From: Actinoplanes derwentensis
GTDB lineage: Bacteria; Actinomycetota; Actinomycetes; Mycobacteriales; Micromonosporaceae
DNA length: 64,000 nt
Reading direction: 5' to 3'
NCBI RefSeq assembly: GCF_900104725.1
Contig: NZ_LT629758.1
Coordinates: 8,518,001 to 8,582,000 of the forward strand
The position numbers were made by a program, and so were the translations under genes. Each line of letters opens with the position of its first letter. The stretch's first letter is position 1. Of the stretch, positions 1 to 9,509 are shown piece after piece. The notes beneath the pieces were generated by a model that saw only the letters and a program-made list of their open reading frames with translations, ran no database searches and had not been told where the DNA came from.

Positions 1-41
1 CGCATATCATCTGGTCTCATATCAACCCCTCGCGAGACTAC

Positions 42-1796
42 TCACCCATTCAGGAAGGTTAACTCCTCCTCGCAGGTGACGGCACGGCGTGACGGGAAAC
101 CGGCCAGTTCGGCACCCACCAGGAGGACGTCGGTGGACACCCCCGCCTCGGCCAGCCCGTGATGCGCGTAGACGTCCGGCGAGTCGGCCCGGTCCCCCAG
201 ATGGCGCTCGGCCACCGTCGCCGGCACGTCCGCCCAGTCCACCACCGGCTGATGCGCCACGGCCCGATGAAAAACCTCCGGACGCTTGAGTACGGCCATC
301 GCCGCCAGCCACCCGCCGAGGCCCTGCCCCCGTACCGAGACCCGGCTCAGGTCCAGGTCGGGGTGCTTGCCGTGCAACGCGTGCAGGGCATCGGCCTGGT
401 CGGCGAGCACCACGTCGGCCAGTCGCCGGTGCACCGCCTTCTCGAAACTGGGCGACACTCCCGGCGTACCGCGCGAATCGATGCTGACGACGGCGAAGCC
501 GGAGTCGGCCCACCACCGCCGCGAAGCCCACGCCGAAGGGTCCGCCAGAACCTGCTGCCGCCCCGGCCCGTCGCCCATCGTGACCAGCACCGGCAGCCGT
601 GTCCCGACGACATGCCCGGCCGGGTAGAGCACGCCTGCCGGAAGCCGCCGGTCGGTGACCCGCTCCAGGATCGCCTCATTCCCGGAAGGCGGGGGCGAGG
701 CTGGCGCCCGCAGCGTCAACTCCCGTTCGCCGTGCCACACCCGGGTCCCGGCGACGAGCACGTCCCCGCCCACCGTCACCTGATCAGAACCGGTCAGCGT
801 GGCGATCCGCTGGATTTCCGGCCCGCCCCCGCTGAGTGCGGTGCGCACCCGGAACACCTCCCGCACCGCGGGTTCGCCCAGGCTGCCCTCGACGATCAGG
901 TCGGGTGATCCGGCCGGCCCGCCCGCGCGCGGCAGCGTCCCGGTGACCCGCCGCACGTAGAGCCCGGGCGGCGTGAGCAGTGACCCGTCGGCGAAGAGGC
1001 AGCGCGCGTCGAAACCGTCGTGGGCGAGTTCGCCACCGACCAGCACCCGCCCGTCCGGCAGGTGCCGCGGCGTGCCGGGGATCGGTTCCACCCAGCGGGC
1101 GTCGGCGAGTTCGGCGTGCACCTGGGTCTCGCCGGTGCGCGGGTCGATGGAGAGGATCAGCCCGTGCTGCTGCATCCGGCGCAGCACGGTGATCAGCGGG
1201 CCGCCGCCGGACCACCGGACCTGGGCCAGGTGCGGATAGGTCTCCCGGTCCCAGTGCACGTCGACCCAGCCCTCGTCGAGGTCGAGCAGGTGCAGGCTGA
1301 TCGAGCGGGCGCTGCGGACCGCGAGGATCTGCCGGCCGTCCGGGGACCACCACCATCCGCGGGTACGCCCGAACTCGCTCGCCCCGGCCCCCGGGATCCC
1401 CCAGGCGATCGTGTCGCCGTGTTCGCGCCACGCGTTGCCCGGTTCGCCGGCCAGCAGGCGGTCGCCGTCCGGCCCGGCGACCCGCAGGGACGCGGCTTCA
1501 CCGGGATCGGTGAGATAGCCGATCGCCAGGCCCTGCGGGTCGGGCCGCGCGTCGTGGGCCGGCCCGGACGTCGCGACCCGGCCGAGGGTGCCGTCGATCA
1601 GGTCGGCCCGGAACAGTTCGCCGTCGCGGATCAGTGCCACGACCCGGGCGTCCCGGTCGGTGGCGTACGAGTCGACCCCGTCGGCGACCCGGCGCTCCAC
1701 CCCGCCGGCGAGGTCGAGCAGCCAGAGCTCCGACGAGCGGAGGAACACGGCACGGGCGCTGTCGGCGCCGACGGTCACGTCGTTTGGGTACTCCAC
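42..1796 (-). CDS. S9 (DPP4/prolyl-oligopeptidase-like) protein without the catalytic serine
   Basis: The protein has an N-terminal beta-propeller-like half (blade-like segments such as LWLLDL near residue 30) followed by an alpha/beta-hydrolase half, the layout of S9 peptidases that cut short peptides. Family members carry G-x-S-x-G-G at the nucleophile elbow. Here residues 490-495 read GQGLGG, so the serine position (about 492) is glycine. The chain stops about 92 residues later (584 aa; full-length relatives are about 650-700), before the usual catalytic histidine and without an HGxxDD-like segment. It looks like a catalytically dead homologue, perhaps a binding or regulatory protein. The GTG start at 1796 was chosen because family similarity begins there; the open frame runs further upstream but would lie antisense to mshB. 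It is divergent from mshB, with 93 bp between them. Confidence 0.85.
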   Translation of the reverse strand: MEYPNDVTVGADSARAVFLRSSELWLLDLAGGVERRVADGVDSYATDRDARVVALIRDGELFRADLIDGTLGRVATSGPAHDARPDPQGLAIGYLTDPGEAASLRVAGPDGDRLLAGEPGNAWREHGDTIAWGIPGAGASEFGRTRGWWWSPDGRQILAVRSARSISLHLLDLDEGWVDVHWDRETYPHLAQVRWSGGGPLITVLRRMQQHGLILSIDPRTGETQVHAELADARWVEPIPGTPRHLPDGRVLVGGELAHDGFDARCLFADGSLLTPPGLYVRRVTGTLPRAGGPAGSPDLIVEGSLGEPAVREVFRVRTALSGGGPEIQRIATLTGSDQVTVGGDVLVAGTRVWHGERELTLRAPASPPPSGNEAILERVTDRRLPAGVLYPAGHVVGTRLPVLVTMGDGPGRQQVLADPSAWASRRWWADSGFAVVSIDSRGTPGVSPSFEKAVHRRLADVVLADQADALHALHGKHPDLDLSRVSVRGQGLGGWLAAMAVLKRPEVFHRAVAHQPVVDWADVPATVAERHLGDRADSPDVYAHHGLAEAGVSTDVLLVGAELAGFPSRRAVTCEEELTFLNG

Positions 1797-1889
1797 GCTT
1801 CCAGCATCACCGATCAGGGGCGACTCGCGCCGGGCAAACCGCGGGCTGGTGAAGCGAGTTCGTCGGTGGTCGCGCGTACAGTAGCGGCC

Positions 1890-2768
1890 GTGACTGAGAA
1901 GCTCCCCGCCCGCCGCCTGCTGCTGGTTCACGCACACCCCGACGACGAGGTCATCGGCACCGGGGCGACGATGGCGCACTATGTCTCCGACGGCGCCCAC
2001 GTGACCCTGGTCACCTGCACTCTGGGTGAAGAGGGCGAGATCCACGTTCCCGAGCTGGAGCAGCTCGGCGCGGCCCACTCCGACCAGCTCGGCGGCTACC
2101 GCCTGGTCGAGTGGGAGCGGGCGTGCACCGCTCTCGGTGTCTCCGACCACCGGATGCTCGGCGGGGTCGGCCGCTACCGGGACTCCGGCATGATGGGCCT
2201 GCCGACCAACGAGCACCCGCGCGCGTTCTGGGGCGCCGACCTGGACGAGGCCGCCGCCCACCTGGTCGAGATCATCCGGGAGCTCCGTCCGCAGGTGATG
2301 ATCACGTATGACGAGAACGGCTTCTACGGCCACCCCGACCACATCCAGGCGCACCGGGTCGCGATGCGGGCCGCCGAGCTGGCCGGCGCGGACGGCCCGG
2401 AGAAGATCTACTGGACGGCGATGCCGCTGAGCGTGCTCCGCGACGGCATGGAGGCCTTCCGCGAGTCGGGTGACAATCCGTTCGCTGACGTGGAGAAGGT
2501 CGAGGACCTGCCGTTCGGCACCCCCGACGAGGAGATCGCCGCGCGGATGGACGGCACCGACCACTCCGCGAGGAAAACCGCGGCGATGCGCGCACACGCC
2601 ACCCAGATCCCGGACAATTCCTGGCTGTACGGGATCGCCGGCGACTTCGGCAGTGAGTTCATGGGCGTGGAGTACTTCACGCTCGTCAAGGGTGAGCGCG
2701 GGCCGGGTTCGGGGCCGTTCGGCTGGGAGTCCGACCTGTTCAGCGGCTTGGATGTGGCAGGGAGATGA
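1890..2768 (+). CDS. mshB: N-acetyl-1-D-myo-inositol-2-amino-2-deoxy-alpha-D-glucopyranoside deacetylase
   Basis: MshB is the zinc deacetylase of mycothiol biosynthesis; it converts GlcNAc-Ins to GlcN-Ins in the cytoplasm. The zinc motif AHPDDE lies at residues 15-20 and the second histidine region HPDHIQAH near residue 148, as in the LmbE/PIG-L family. The 292-aa length fits MshB (about 290-300). The GTG start at 1890 immediately precedes the conserved N-terminal strand. The stop overlaps the next gene as ATGA, so the two are probably co-transcribed. A glutaredoxin-type mycoredoxin and a DinB/MPI-fold protein elsewhere in the window fit a mycothiol-using organism. The symbol rests on family motifs and on the mshB-membrane protein order known from mycobacteria (Rv1170-Rv1171). 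Confidence 0.93.
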   Translation: MTEKLPARRLLLVHAHPDDEVIGTGATMAHYVSDGAHVTLVTCTLGEEGEIHVPELEQLGAAHSDQLGGYRLVEWERACTALGVSDHRMLGGVGRYRDSGMMGLPTNEHPRAFWGADLDEAAAHLVEIIRELRPQVMITYDENGFYGHPDHIQAHRVAMRAAELAGADGPEKIYWTAMPLSVLRDGMEAFRESGDNPFADVEKVEDLPFGTPDEEIAARMDGTDHSARKTAAMRAHATQIPDNSWLYGIAGDFGSEFMGVEYFTLVKGERGPGSGPFGWESDLFSGLDVAGR

Positions 2769-3292
2769 CTGATCTGGAGACCGCTCCGGCAGAGGAGGTC
2801 ACGCGGCCGGAGCCCTGGGCCGGCTGGGGGACCGTCATCTCGGTCGCCGGGGTCATCCTGTCGATCATCGCCACGGTGCTCACCGCCTTCCTCGAGCTGG
2901 CGCTGAGTTCGCTGCGGACCGGCGCGTTCGGGGCGGTGCTGAAAGGGGACTCGTGGGTCGAGGGGACCGGTTCGGCCCTGCCGCTGGCGGCCCTGGTGGC
3001 GATCGGGGCGAACCTGGCGATCGGCTGGTTCGCGGTGACCGCGACCGGACGGCGCGGGGCGATCGGCCTGCCGTGGGCGCTGTGGACGCTGATCATGCTG
3101 ATGGCTGCCGGGAGCCGGACCGTCGAGGGCGACTACCTGCTCACGGAGACCAACTGGGTGTCGGTGGTGACGATTCTGGCCGGGAGCCTGACGTTCGCCG
3201 TACACGCTTATAAGTTGATCTTGAGGCCCCCGGCCGATGCTCTGCAGCCTCGGCCGTCAACTGACAGCGGACTCCCAGGCAGCCTCCAGTAA
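2765..3292 (+). CDS. conserved membrane protein of unknown function downstream of mshB
   Basis: A 175-aa protein with four likely membrane segments, at about residues 18-45, 75-98, 103-120 and 127-150, and a short acidic N-terminus. No enzymatic motif is visible. The start codon overlaps the mshB stop (ATGA), so translation is probably coupled. The position after mshB matches Rv1171 in M. tuberculosis, which is also an uncharacterised membrane protein. Whether it takes part in mycothiol metabolism is not shown by the sequence. Confidence 0.85.
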   Translation: MTDLETAPAEEVTRPEPWAGWGTVISVAGVILSIIATVLTAFLELALSSLRTGAFGAVLKGDSWVEGTGSALPLAALVAIGANLAIGWFAVTATGRRGAIGLPWALWTLIMLMAAGSRTVEGDYLLTETNWVSVVTILAGSLTFAVHAYKLILRPPADALQPRPSTDSGLPGSLQ

Positions 3293-3345
3293 TCCCACAC
3301 GCACCATCCGCGAAGATGAGCGGCGGATCGAGCGCCGCCGGTGTT

Positions 3346-3368
3346 GTGGGCGCTACGATCCCGCCCAC
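3346..3368 (+). terminator. short GC-rich hairpin after the mshB operon
   Basis: GTGGGCG (3346-3352) and CGCCCAC (3362-3368) form a perfect 7-bp stem with a 9-nt loop. It sits 54 nt after the stop of the membrane protein and 34 nt before the next start. There is no T-run, which is common for actinobacterial terminators, so its role is uncertain. Confidence 0.35.
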
Positions 3369-3401
3369 GAGATTCACGGCGCCCACTTACTGGAGGACGA
3401 G

Positions 3402-3875
3402 ATGAGGCAGCAGCGCTGGTTCCGGATCGCGGCGCTGGCGGTCGCCCTGTTCGTGATCAACGTGATCGCCCGGCTGGTGATCCGTTTCAGTTCCGACAGT
3501 GCGGACGACAGCGCTTCCGGGTTCGCCTCGATCGCCATGTTCACGGTGATCGCGCTGGTCCTGGCGGTCCTGACGTTCATCCGCTCGCAGCGGGTCAAGC
3601 CAGGCGACTGGCTGCCCGACGTCGGGTTCGGCGCGCTCGCCGGGTTGGCCCTGACCGTCCTGGTGGGACCGTTCGTCAGCGGCGAGAGCCCGTTCGAGGG
3701 CGGTGCCGACAACTTCTTCGCCCAGGTCTGGCTCTTCGCGGCGTGCGGGATCGCGGGCACGCTGATCGGCTACTGGGTGGCCGTGATGCTGGGCCGTGAC
3801 CACCGCTCCCGCGCACTGAAGGCGTTCACCCAGGCCCGGACCGAGCGCCCGCGCCGCGTGGTGGGCCGCCGCTAA
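3402..3875 (+). CDS. small four-helix membrane protein, unknown function
   Basis: A 157-aa hydrophobic protein with likely membrane segments near residues 8-27, 42-60, 72-90 and 105-130 and a basic C-terminal tail (RPRRVVGRR). The ATG at 3402 has a GGAGG ribosome site 5 nt upstream, which decides the start against the longer open frame. The stop codon interlocks with the convergent GNAT gene: the four bases 3872-3875 carry TAA on the plus strand and TAG on the minus strand. I do not recognise the family. Confidence 0.8.
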   Translation: MRQQRWFRIAALAVALFVINVIARLVIRFSSDSADDSASGFASIAMFTVIALVLAVLTFIRSQRVKPGDWLPDVGFGALAGLALTVLVGPFVSGESPFEGGADNFFAQVWLFAACGIAGTLIGYWVAVMLGRDHRSRALKAFTQARTERPRRVVGRR

Positions 3876-4831
3876 GCCGGTGCTTGTCTGGTCAGATAGG
3901 TGTGGTGGGTGCTGAACCCGATCCGGCCGTACAACGTCACGGCCGGCGTGTTCCGCTCCTCCACCTGGAGATAGGCGCGGGTGGCACCGTGCTGTGCCGC
4001 CCACTGCGCCAGCGCCCGCACCACGTGCTGCCCGAGCCCGCGGCGGCGGGCGGCCGGTGCGGTCTGCAGCAGGGACACGCCGAGCCAGCGATCCGGACCG
4101 GTCACCGCACCCCGGGCCACCGCGAGCAGGTCACCGTCCGCGTCGCGGACATGGGCGAAGACCTTCTCCGGTACGCCGTTCAGAACGCTCAGCGCCGCGG
4201 CCGGCAGCGGGCCCTTGTGCTCGGCGACCATCGCGTACCAGTCGTCACCGGGGGAGTCGGCCAGCCCGACCGGCGGCAGATCGGTGCGCGCCGGGGTGGC
4301 CAGCATCGGGGCCAGCACGGCGGTCTGCATCAGCGTCAGCGGCCGGCTGGTCCAGCCCCGCTCGTCGAGCGCCGCGTTGACCGGGGCGGCGAGTGGCATC
4401 GGTGCGTTGATCAGCGGCTGCTGGCCACGCTCGTGGTACCACTTGACGACCGCGTCGATGGCCGCCTCCAGCGGGCGGTCCGGGTCACCGACGGCGAGTG
4501 CCGAGTTGGCCCGGCCGGTCCAGTTGTCCGCGGCCCGCAGAATCCACCCGCCGAGCCGGGCTCGAACCGGGGCGGGCCAGGCCTCGTCGGCGGCGTGCTC
4601 CAGGGCGATCACCGTGGCGGCATGCGGCCGGCGTGCGGCCGGTACCCGTTTGGCGCGGTGGACCTCACGCAGCGGCACCCGTACGGTGCCTTTGGCGGTT
4701 GCGATGGTGAGTTCGGTCTCGGTGAGGTCGACTAGCTCACCGAGGGCGTCCGTGAAGAGCGTGCGGTCCCCGGTTACGCCTACAATTCGCCGTACCACCA
4801 CCCGGTGTCCCACATCCTGCTGTCGGAGCAC
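3872..4831 (-). CDS. GNAT acetyltransferase, CG3035-type N-acetylglutamate synthase family
   Basis: A 319-aa protein. The N-terminal about 70 residues form a small beta-rich domain (RIVGVTGDRTLFTDALGELV region). The C-terminal half, from about residue 190, is a GNAT fold with the acetyl-CoA loop RRRGLGQ near residue 265 and the typical end NTPAVTLYGRIGF. This two-part architecture fits the actinobacterial family related to C. glutamicum cg3035 and M. tuberculosis Rv0428c, reported to have N-acetylglutamate synthase activity; that link is recalled family knowledge and untested here. The GTG at 4831 has a GGGAGG ribosome site. It is divergent from the ferredoxin gene, with 83 bp between. Confidence 0.82.
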   Translation of the reverse strand: MLRQQDVGHRVVVRRIVGVTGDRTLFTDALGELVDLTETELTIATAKGTVRVPLREVHRAKRVPAARRPHAATVIALEHAADEAWPAPVRARLGGWILRAADNWTGRANSALAVGDPDRPLEAAIDAVVKWYHERGQQPLINAPMPLAAPVNAALDERGWTSRPLTLMQTAVLAPMLATPARTDLPPVGLADSPGDDWYAMVAEHKGPLPAAALSVLNGVPEKVFAHVRDADGDLLAVARGAVTGPDRWLGVSLLQTAPAARRRGLGQHVVRALAQWAAQHGATRAYLQVEERNTPAVTLYGRIGFSTHHTYLTRQAPA

Positions 4832-4914
4832 GTAATACCTCCCTAGGCGGGAATACTAGGCTCTGCAATTTGTCGTCGGCGGTTCCCGCGGCGTGGCTTT
4901 GAAGGGAAAGACCC

Positions 4915-5241
4915 GTGACCTACATCATCGCTGAGCCCTGCCTCGATGTACTCGACAAGGCGTGCATCGAGGAGTGCCCGGTCGACTGCATCTACGAGGG
5001 CAACCGGATGCTCTACATCCACCCCGATGAGTGTGTCGACTGCGGGGCCTGTGAGCCGGTCTGCCCGGTGGAGGCGATCTTCTACGAGGACGACGTCCCG
5101 GAGCAGTGGAAGGACTACACCAACGCGAACTACGAGTTCTTCGAGGACCTCGGTTCGCCCGGTGGTGCGTCCAAGGTCGGCAAGATCGACAAGGACGCGA
5201 CGTTCATCATCGCCCAGCCGCCGCGCGGGGACGCACACTGA
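4915..5241 (+). CDS. fdxA: 7Fe ferredoxin (FdxA/FdxC type)
   Basis: A 108-aa soluble electron carrier. The N-terminal half has the cysteine pattern of ferredoxins with one [3Fe-4S] and one [4Fe-4S] cluster: [17 protein letters not shown], then [12 protein letters not shown]. The C-terminal extension of about 50 residues is typical of actinobacterial FdxA/FdxC. The GTG start lies 10 nt after a GAAGGGAAAG ribosome site. It is followed by, and overlaps, the dapC-type aminotransferase, the same pair as Rv1177-Rv1178 in M. tuberculosis (called fdxC there). The partner enzyme cannot be read from the sequence. Confidence 0.95.
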   Translation: MTYIIAEPCLDVLDKACIEECPVDCIYEGNRMLYIHPDECVDCGACEPVCPVEAIFYEDDVPEQWKDYTNANYEFFEDLGSPGGASKVGKIDKDATFIIAQPPRGDAH

Positions 5242-6338
5242 GCGCCCTGTCGTCGGCCCTGCCCGACTTCCCCTGGGACCTGCTGGAGCCGGCCAAGGCG
5301 ATCGCCCGGTCACACCCGGACGGCATCGTGGACCTGTCGGTCGGCACCCCCGTCGACCCGGTTCCGGCTGTCGTCCAGCGGGCTCTCGCCGACGCCTCGG
5401 ACTCGCCGGGCTATCCGCTGACCGCCGGCACGCCGCAGTTGCGTGCCGCCATCGCCGGCTGGCTGGCCCGGGAGTGCGGCGCCTCCGGTGAGCTGGGGGT
5501 GCTGCCCACGATCGGCTCGAAGGAGCTGGTCGCCTGGCTGCCCACCCTGCTCGGGGTCAAGCCCGGTGACGTGGTCGTCATCCCGCAGGTCTGCTACCCG
5601 ACCTACGAGGTCGGCGCGAAACTGGCCGGTGCCGAGGTGATCCGGAGCGACTCGCTCACCGCGATCGGCCCGGACCGCCGGGTCAAGCTGATCTGGATCA
5701 ACTCGCCGTCCAACCCGACCGGCAAGGTGCTGCCCGCCGAGCACCTGCGCAAGGTGGTCGACTGGGCCCGCGAGCGCGGCGTCACGGTGGTCAGCGACGA
5801 GTGTTACGTGTCGCTCGGCTGGGACGCCACGCCCGTCTCGGTGCTGTCCGACGAGGTCACCGGCGGCGACTACGCCGGTGTGCTGGCTGTGCACTCGCTC
5901 TCCAAGCGTTCCAACCTGGCCGGTTACCGCGCCGGGTTCGTCGGCGGCGACCCGGCCCTGGTCGGCGAGCTACTGGCGGTGCGCAAACACGCCGGCATGA
6001 TCGTCCCGGCTCCGGTGCAGGCGGCCATGGTCGCGGCGCTGACCGGCGAGGAGCATGTCGCCCAGCAGCGTGCCCGCTACGCCGCCCGCCGCGAGACGCT
6101 GCGGTCCGCGCTGGTCAAGGCCGGTTTCGAGATCAGCCACTCGGAAGCCGGTCTCTACCTGTGGGCGACCCGCGACGAGGACTGCTGGACCACCGTGGAC
6201 CGGCTCGCTCAGCACGGCATCCTCGCCGCGCCGGGCGCGTTCTACGGTCCGGCGGCCGCGAAACACGTGCGGATCGCCATGACCGCGACCGACGAGCGGG
6301 TGGCGGCAGCCGCCGACCGGCTCGCCGCCTTCCACTAA
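5238..6338 (+). CDS. dapC: succinyldiaminopimelate aminotransferase (DapC)
   Basis: A class I/II PLP-dependent aminotransferase of about 366 aa. It matches actinobacterial DapC, which makes N-succinyl-LL-diaminopimelate in lysine and peptidoglycan precursor synthesis. Visible features are [12 protein letters not shown] near residue 155, the PLP-lysine segment [15 protein letters not shown] near residue 225, and an N-terminus ([13 protein letters not shown]) typical of the family. No ATG or GTG lies near that N-terminus. The best-placed start is a CTG at 5238 overlapping the ferredoxin stop (CTGA); a TTG or GTG start is absent there, so the exact start stays uncertain. dapD and dapE lie about 9 kb downstream. 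Confidence 0.88.
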   Translation: MSALSSALPDFPWDLLEPAKAIARSHPDGIVDLSVGTPVDPVPAVVQRALADASDSPGYPLTAGTPQLRAAIAGWLARECGASGELGVLPTIGSKELVAWLPTLLGVKPGDVVVIPQVCYPTYEVGAKLAGAEVIRSDSLTAIGPDRRVKLIWINSPSNPTGKVLPAEHLRKVVDWARERGVTVVSDECYVSLGWDATPVSVLSDEVTGGDYAGVLAVHSLSKRSNLAGYRAGFVGGDPALVGELLAVRKHAGMIVPAPVQAAMVAALTGEEHVAQQRARYAARRETLRSALVKAGFEISHSEAGLYLWATRDEDCWTTVDRLAQHGILAAPGAFYGPAAAKHVRIAMTATDERVAAAADRLAAFH

Positions 6339-6352
6339 GAGGAGTGCCCGCC

Positions 6353-7009
6353 GTGGACAAGACGATCGTGACCGTTCACGGCGACGCGCGCCGCGAGGTG
6401 CCGCCTGAACAGGCGGTCTTCTCGGTGACGGTGACCGCCGCGGACAAGGACAAGACAGCGGTGGTCACCCGCCTCACCCGCCGCGCGGCCGAGGTCAACC
6501 AGACCCTCGACCGTTTCGGTACGGCTGTCGAGCGCCGTGAGACCACCGGCGTCCAGGTCCACCCCGAGTTCAAACGCCGTGGCGAGAAGCCGGTGTCCTA
6601 TTCAGGATCGGTCACCACCACGGTCACCGTCACCGACTTCGACCCGCTCGGTGAACTGCTCGCCCAACTCGCCGCCGGTGACCTGACCTCGGTCTCCGGC
6701 CCGTGGTGGCAGCTCCGGCCGGGCAGCCGGGCGGGAGCCGACGTGCGGCGCGAGGCCGTCGCCGACGCCCTCGACCGGGCCCGTGAGTACGCCGCGGCGG
6801 TCGGCTCCGAGGTGGACCGGATCGTCGAGATCGCCGACGCCGACACCGGTGGCGGGCACCGCCCGATGATGCGGGCCGCCGCGTTCGGCATCGCCGAGTC
6901 CGCGGACGCCGCCGCACCCGCCTTCGACCTCCATCCCCAGGAACAGAGCGTCGAAGCCCGGGTGCTGCTGCGCGTCACGATCACCGAGCCGACAGTCCTG
7001 CATTCCTGA
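6353..7009 (+). CDS. SIMPL-domain (DUF541) protein
   Basis: A 218-aa protein spanning one SIMPL/DUF541 domain: an N-terminal GDARREVPPEQA strand, a central VQVHPEFKRR segment, and a C-terminal ARVLLRVTITEP strand. Family members are oligomeric, often periplasmic or surface proteins of unclear role. No convincing signal peptide is visible here, so a cytoplasmic place is likely. The GTG at 6353 follows an AGAGGAG site about 10 nt upstream. Only 14 nt separate it from dapC, so it is probably the last gene of the ferredoxin-dapC transcript. Confidence 0.87.
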   Translation: MDKTIVTVHGDARREVPPEQAVFSVTVTAADKDKTAVVTRLTRRAAEVNQTLDRFGTAVERRETTGVQVHPEFKRRGEKPVSYSGSVTTTVTVTDFDPLGELLAQLAAGDLTSVSGPWWQLRPGSRAGADVRREAVADALDRAREYAAAVGSEVDRIVEIADADTGGGHRPMMRAAAFGIAESADAAAPAFDLHPQEQSVEARVLLRVTITEPTVLHS

Positions 7010-7032
7010 TTCGACAGGGTTCGCCGGAGTTC

Positions 7033-7058
7033 GACGGGGCCGGTTGACCGGCCCCGTC
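7033..7058. terminator. bidirectional GC hairpin terminator
   Basis: GACGGGGCCGG (7033-7043) and CCGGCCCCGTC (7048-7058) form a perfect 11-bp stem with loop TTGA. It fills the 50-bp gap between two convergent genes, ending one base before the minus-strand stop codon at 7060-7062, so it can end transcripts from both sides. Confidence 0.85.
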
Positions 7059-7059
7059 C

Positions 7060-7656
7060 TCAGGAGTTGACCGCCCGCGCCCGGACCGGCACGGTGAACG
7101 TCGCCCCCTTGCACGACGCCGGACCACTGGCCCGCATCGTCAGAGCCTTGGGCAGGATGAAAGCACCGATGGTGTTCCGCGGCACCTCCCACGACACCGG
7201 GAACTCCTTACGGGTCAGCTCGACCCGTGGATTGGTGCACCCGGCGTCCCGCCGTGCCTCGTCGGCGACGATCCGCCCGCCAGCCGGCAGGATCGAGGTG
7301 ATCCGCACCGGATTCGAATGCTGGTTCGTCACCGTCACGGTCAGGTTGCCCACGTCGCCCGGCGTCAGCGCCCGGCTCGGATCCGAGGTGGCGGTCAGCG
7401 TGATCTCCACATCGGCTGCCGCGGCCACCGGGAGGTTCCGGTCCGGCCCGTTGAAATGCCAGTAGGCCCAGGCCGCCCCCGCGTTGGCGAGCAGTGCGGC
7501 CACCGCCGCCACCGTGAGGATCATGCGGGCCCGCCGGTCGAACCGGCGCCGCGGCCGGGGTTGTCGCAACTCCCACGTCGGTTCCTCGTGGTCGGCGGGA
7601 TCGAGCTCGATGTGCTCGCTTGCGGGAAAGCTGGGTAGGACGTCGCGCCGATTCAC
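7060..7656 (-). CDS. exported SipW/CalY-like two-cysteine protein (cluster member 5)
   Basis: A 198-aa protein with an acidic/proline-rich N-terminal region, a basic patch, one hydrophobic segment (about residues 47-65) ending in GAAWAYW, and a beta-rich exported domain. The Ala-Trp-x-Trp motif after the hydrophobic segment and the later pattern TVTVTNQHSNPVRITS, GC, then SCKGATFTVPV belong to an actinobacterial family of small secreted proteins reminiscent of SipW-processed TasA/CalY proteins. The two cysteines are placed as in its three neighbours and probably form a disulfide. Its N-terminal cytoplasmic extension is longer than in the others. The GTG start at 7656 has a GAGG site upstream. 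A 275-bp gap separates it from the rest of the cluster, so it may have its own promoter. Confidence 0.75.
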   Translation of the reverse strand: MNRRDVLPSFPASEHIELDPADHEEPTWELRQPRPRRRFDRRARMILTVAAVAALLANAGAAWAYWHFNGPDRNLPVAAAADVEITLTATSDPSRALTPGDVGNLTVTVTNQHSNPVRITSILPAGGRIVADEARRDAGCTNPRVELTRKEFPVSWEVPRNTIGAFILPKALTMRASGPASCKGATFTVPVRARAVNS

Positions 7657-7931
7657 GAAATAACCTCGGTAGCGGCAGCCGCGCGGGTCTCGCTCAGTAA
7701 GGGCATGCGGCTCGCTCCTCCTCGAAGGCCGGTGAGAATGATGCCGGGTTCGGCGCTCATACAACGTTCCCCGATAGAGATGTCCGATGTGATCGGTTTT
7801 CCGTACGCCCTTCCAGCGCATAAATCGGACAGGTCTGCCCATACGGATTACCCCAGCGGGGTGACCGAATCGACCATCCGGCCCACCGTCCTCAGCGGAT
7901 CAGCCCCCGCCGCCACCCAGATCGCTGAAGC

Positions 7932-8579
7932 TCAACCGGCGCTCGGCTCCACGGCCGTCACTGTCGGAGAGGGAGCCACCGACGTCGGTACGGCACTCGG
8001 TGTGGGCGTCGCTGACGGACTGGCCACGGGCTCGCTCTCCTCTTTGGAATCACTCCTGGTGTCATCCGGGCCTGTGCTGGGGTCAGCGGTGCCGGTCTCT
8101 TCAGCGCCCTCGGTCTCGACCGCACCCGGCTTCTTCACCGCGAGGCCGGCAGTCGGCTCCTGGGGAACGACCACCGAACGACTGATCGGGCTCGCCGCCC
8201 CCGTCCACCGGTCCCCGGCTGTCGCCCGGACCGTGTAAGCCACCGTGCTCCCGGCTTTCACCGCCGCGTCGGTGCAGTTCAGTACGGTCGCAGACGTCCG
8301 GCAGACTTCGGCCCGGGTCCCCCCGGTGTGCCGGAACACGACGTACCCACGGAGCGCCGCCCCCGAAGGGAACTCGACGGCTTTCCAGCCCACCTCGGGC
8401 ACGTCTCCCCGAAGGACGGCCTTCGGCTTCGTCACCGTGGGCAGGGTGTCCGCGGTCACGGTTGCCAGTCCGGTGGTGCTTCCCACCGACCAGCCGGCCC
8501 ATGCGCTGAGACCGCTGCCGACCGCGATCGCCACCAGCACCCCGGCCGTGACGATCAATGCCGCGCTGCGCCGCTTCAC
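7932..8579 (-). CDS. secreted or anchored protein with FnIII-like domain and Ser/Pro/Thr tail (cluster member 4)
   Basis: A 215-aa protein. A basic start and hydrophobic segment (residues 5-27) end in AWAGW, like the neighbouring cluster members. A domain at about residues 45-135 resembles fibronectin type III (WKAVEFPSGAALRGYVVFRH, then AYTVRATAGDRW, then ISRSVVVP). The last about 75 residues are low complexity, rich in Glu, Ser, Pro and Thr, a likely wall-spanning linker. It lacks the two-cysteine CQ/CK-ATF pattern of its neighbours, although two cysteines flank the FnIII-like core. The GTG start overlaps the previous stop (GTGA), so it is translationally coupled. Confidence 0.75.
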   Translation of the reverse strand: MKRRSAALIVTAGVLVAIAVGSGLSAWAGWSVGSTTGLATVTADTLPTVTKPKAVLRGDVPEVGWKAVEFPSGAALRGYVVFRHTGGTRAEVCRTSATVLNCTDAAVKAGSTVAYTVRATAGDRWTGAASPISRSVVVPQEPTAGLAVKKPGAVETEGAEETGTADPSTGPDDTRSDSKEESEPVASPSATPTPSAVPTSVAPSPTVTAVEPSAG

Positions 8580-9028
8580 CGCTCGACCTTGCTGGCCTTG
8601 GCGGTGAACACCAGGCGGAACGTGGCCTTCTGGCATGCGTCACCGACCGTGTCCGGCATCGTCACCTCGAACTCTCCGGCGGTCGTCCGTTCCCGGGCCG
8701 GCACGACCAGTGGCAGGACGCCCCGGTAGGGGCCGATCACCAGATTGGTCCGGCCCGGCCGGCAGCGGCGACTCGACGTCGATGCCACCCGGGCTTCGAG
8801 GGACCGGATCCGGATCGAGAAGGAGTACGGATTCCGCACGGTGACCCGGGTGCGCTTGACGGCACCCGGATAGAGGCTGTCCATATCGGTCCCGGAGATG
8901 TCGAAGGTGTAGGCGCCCTGGCTGGCGTTCTCCGGTTCTGGATCCTTCGGTTGCTGGCCGGCTGCGGCCCAGAGGCAGACGACGGCGGCCAGTCCGGCGC
9001 CGAGTGGCAGGCGGAGGTCAGTGCGCAT
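8576..9028 (-). CDS. exported two-cysteine beta protein (cluster member 3)
   Basis: A 150-aa protein with an N-terminal signal-like segment (residues 8-24) and a single domain sharing the cluster pattern: SLYPGAVKRTRVTVRNPYSF, a first cysteine in RRCRPG, and a terminal ACQKATFRLVFTAKA. It has no Trp-x-Trp motif after the signal, unlike members 1, 2 and 5. The ATG start lies 11 nt inside the end of the upstream gene, and its stop overlaps the start of the downstream gene, so members 2, 3 and 4 form one coupled unit. Confidence 0.75.
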   Translation of the reverse strand: MRTDLRLPLGAGLAAVVCLWAAAGQQPKDPEPENASQGAYTFDISGTDMDSLYPGAVKRTRVTVRNPYSFSIRIRSLEARVASTSSRRCRPGRTNLVIGPYRGVLPLVVPARERTTAGEFEVTMPDTVGDACQKATFRLVFTAKASKVER

Positions 9029-9509
9029 CGCTGCGACCGATCACCGCGAGGGGAGCCCGGAACGTGGCGTCCTGGCAGGCGGAGTCGGAGTCCTCGGTCA
9101 TCCGGATCGACTCCGGGAGCAGGAACGTGGCCTCGGACCGGGCCGGAACCGCCCAGGAGACGTTGAAGAACTGCTCGGTCAAGGCGACGCCGGACGTGTG
9201 GCAGCCCGCACTGCGGTGCTTCTCGTCGATGGAGATCCGGCCGGATCCGGGGCGCACGGTCGTGACCCGGACCGGGAATCCGTTGTCGTTGGCGACCGTG
9301 ATGAGAAGGCCGGTGATCGCCCCGGGATAGAGGGCCGTGTCGGGCTGTGCGTGACCGGCCGTCCTCAGTTCGACGACTGAACCGGCCGTCGCCGTGGAAT
9401 TGCCGGATCCGGCAAGTCGCCAGGAAGCCCAGGCGATGCTGCCGATGCTCAGGCTGGCGGTGACCAGCCCCGCCGCGATGATCTGGGCTCGCCTCGGAAT
9501 TCCGAGCAC
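9018..9509 (-). CDS. exported SipW/CalY-like two-cysteine protein (cluster member 2)
   Basis: A 163-aa protein: signal/membrane segment at about residues 8-28 ending IAWASW, then a GSGNSTATAG segment and a beta-rich domain with VTVRPGSG, SAGC and ACQDATFRAPLAV. The GTG at 9509 is preferred because AGGAG lies 8 nt upstream. An alternative GTG at 9587 would overlap the stop of member 1 (GTGA) and add 26 residues with no similarity. The pattern of two cysteines about 60 residues apart is shared with members 1, 3 and 5. No catalytic motif is seen. Confidence 0.75.
   Translation of the reverse strand: MLGIPRRAQIIAAGLVTASLSIGSIAWASWRLAGSGNSTATAGSVVELRTAGHAQPDTALYPGAITGLLITVANDNGFPVRVTTVRPGSGRISIDEKHRSAGCHTSGVALTEQFFNVSWAVPARSEATFLLPESIRMTEDSDSACQDATFRAPLAVIGRSDAH

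Noticed and set aside
1797..2597. N-terminal extension of the S9-like protein over mshB
   Set aside because: The extension is antisense to MshB, which has intact catalytic motifs; family similarity begins at the GTG at 1796.
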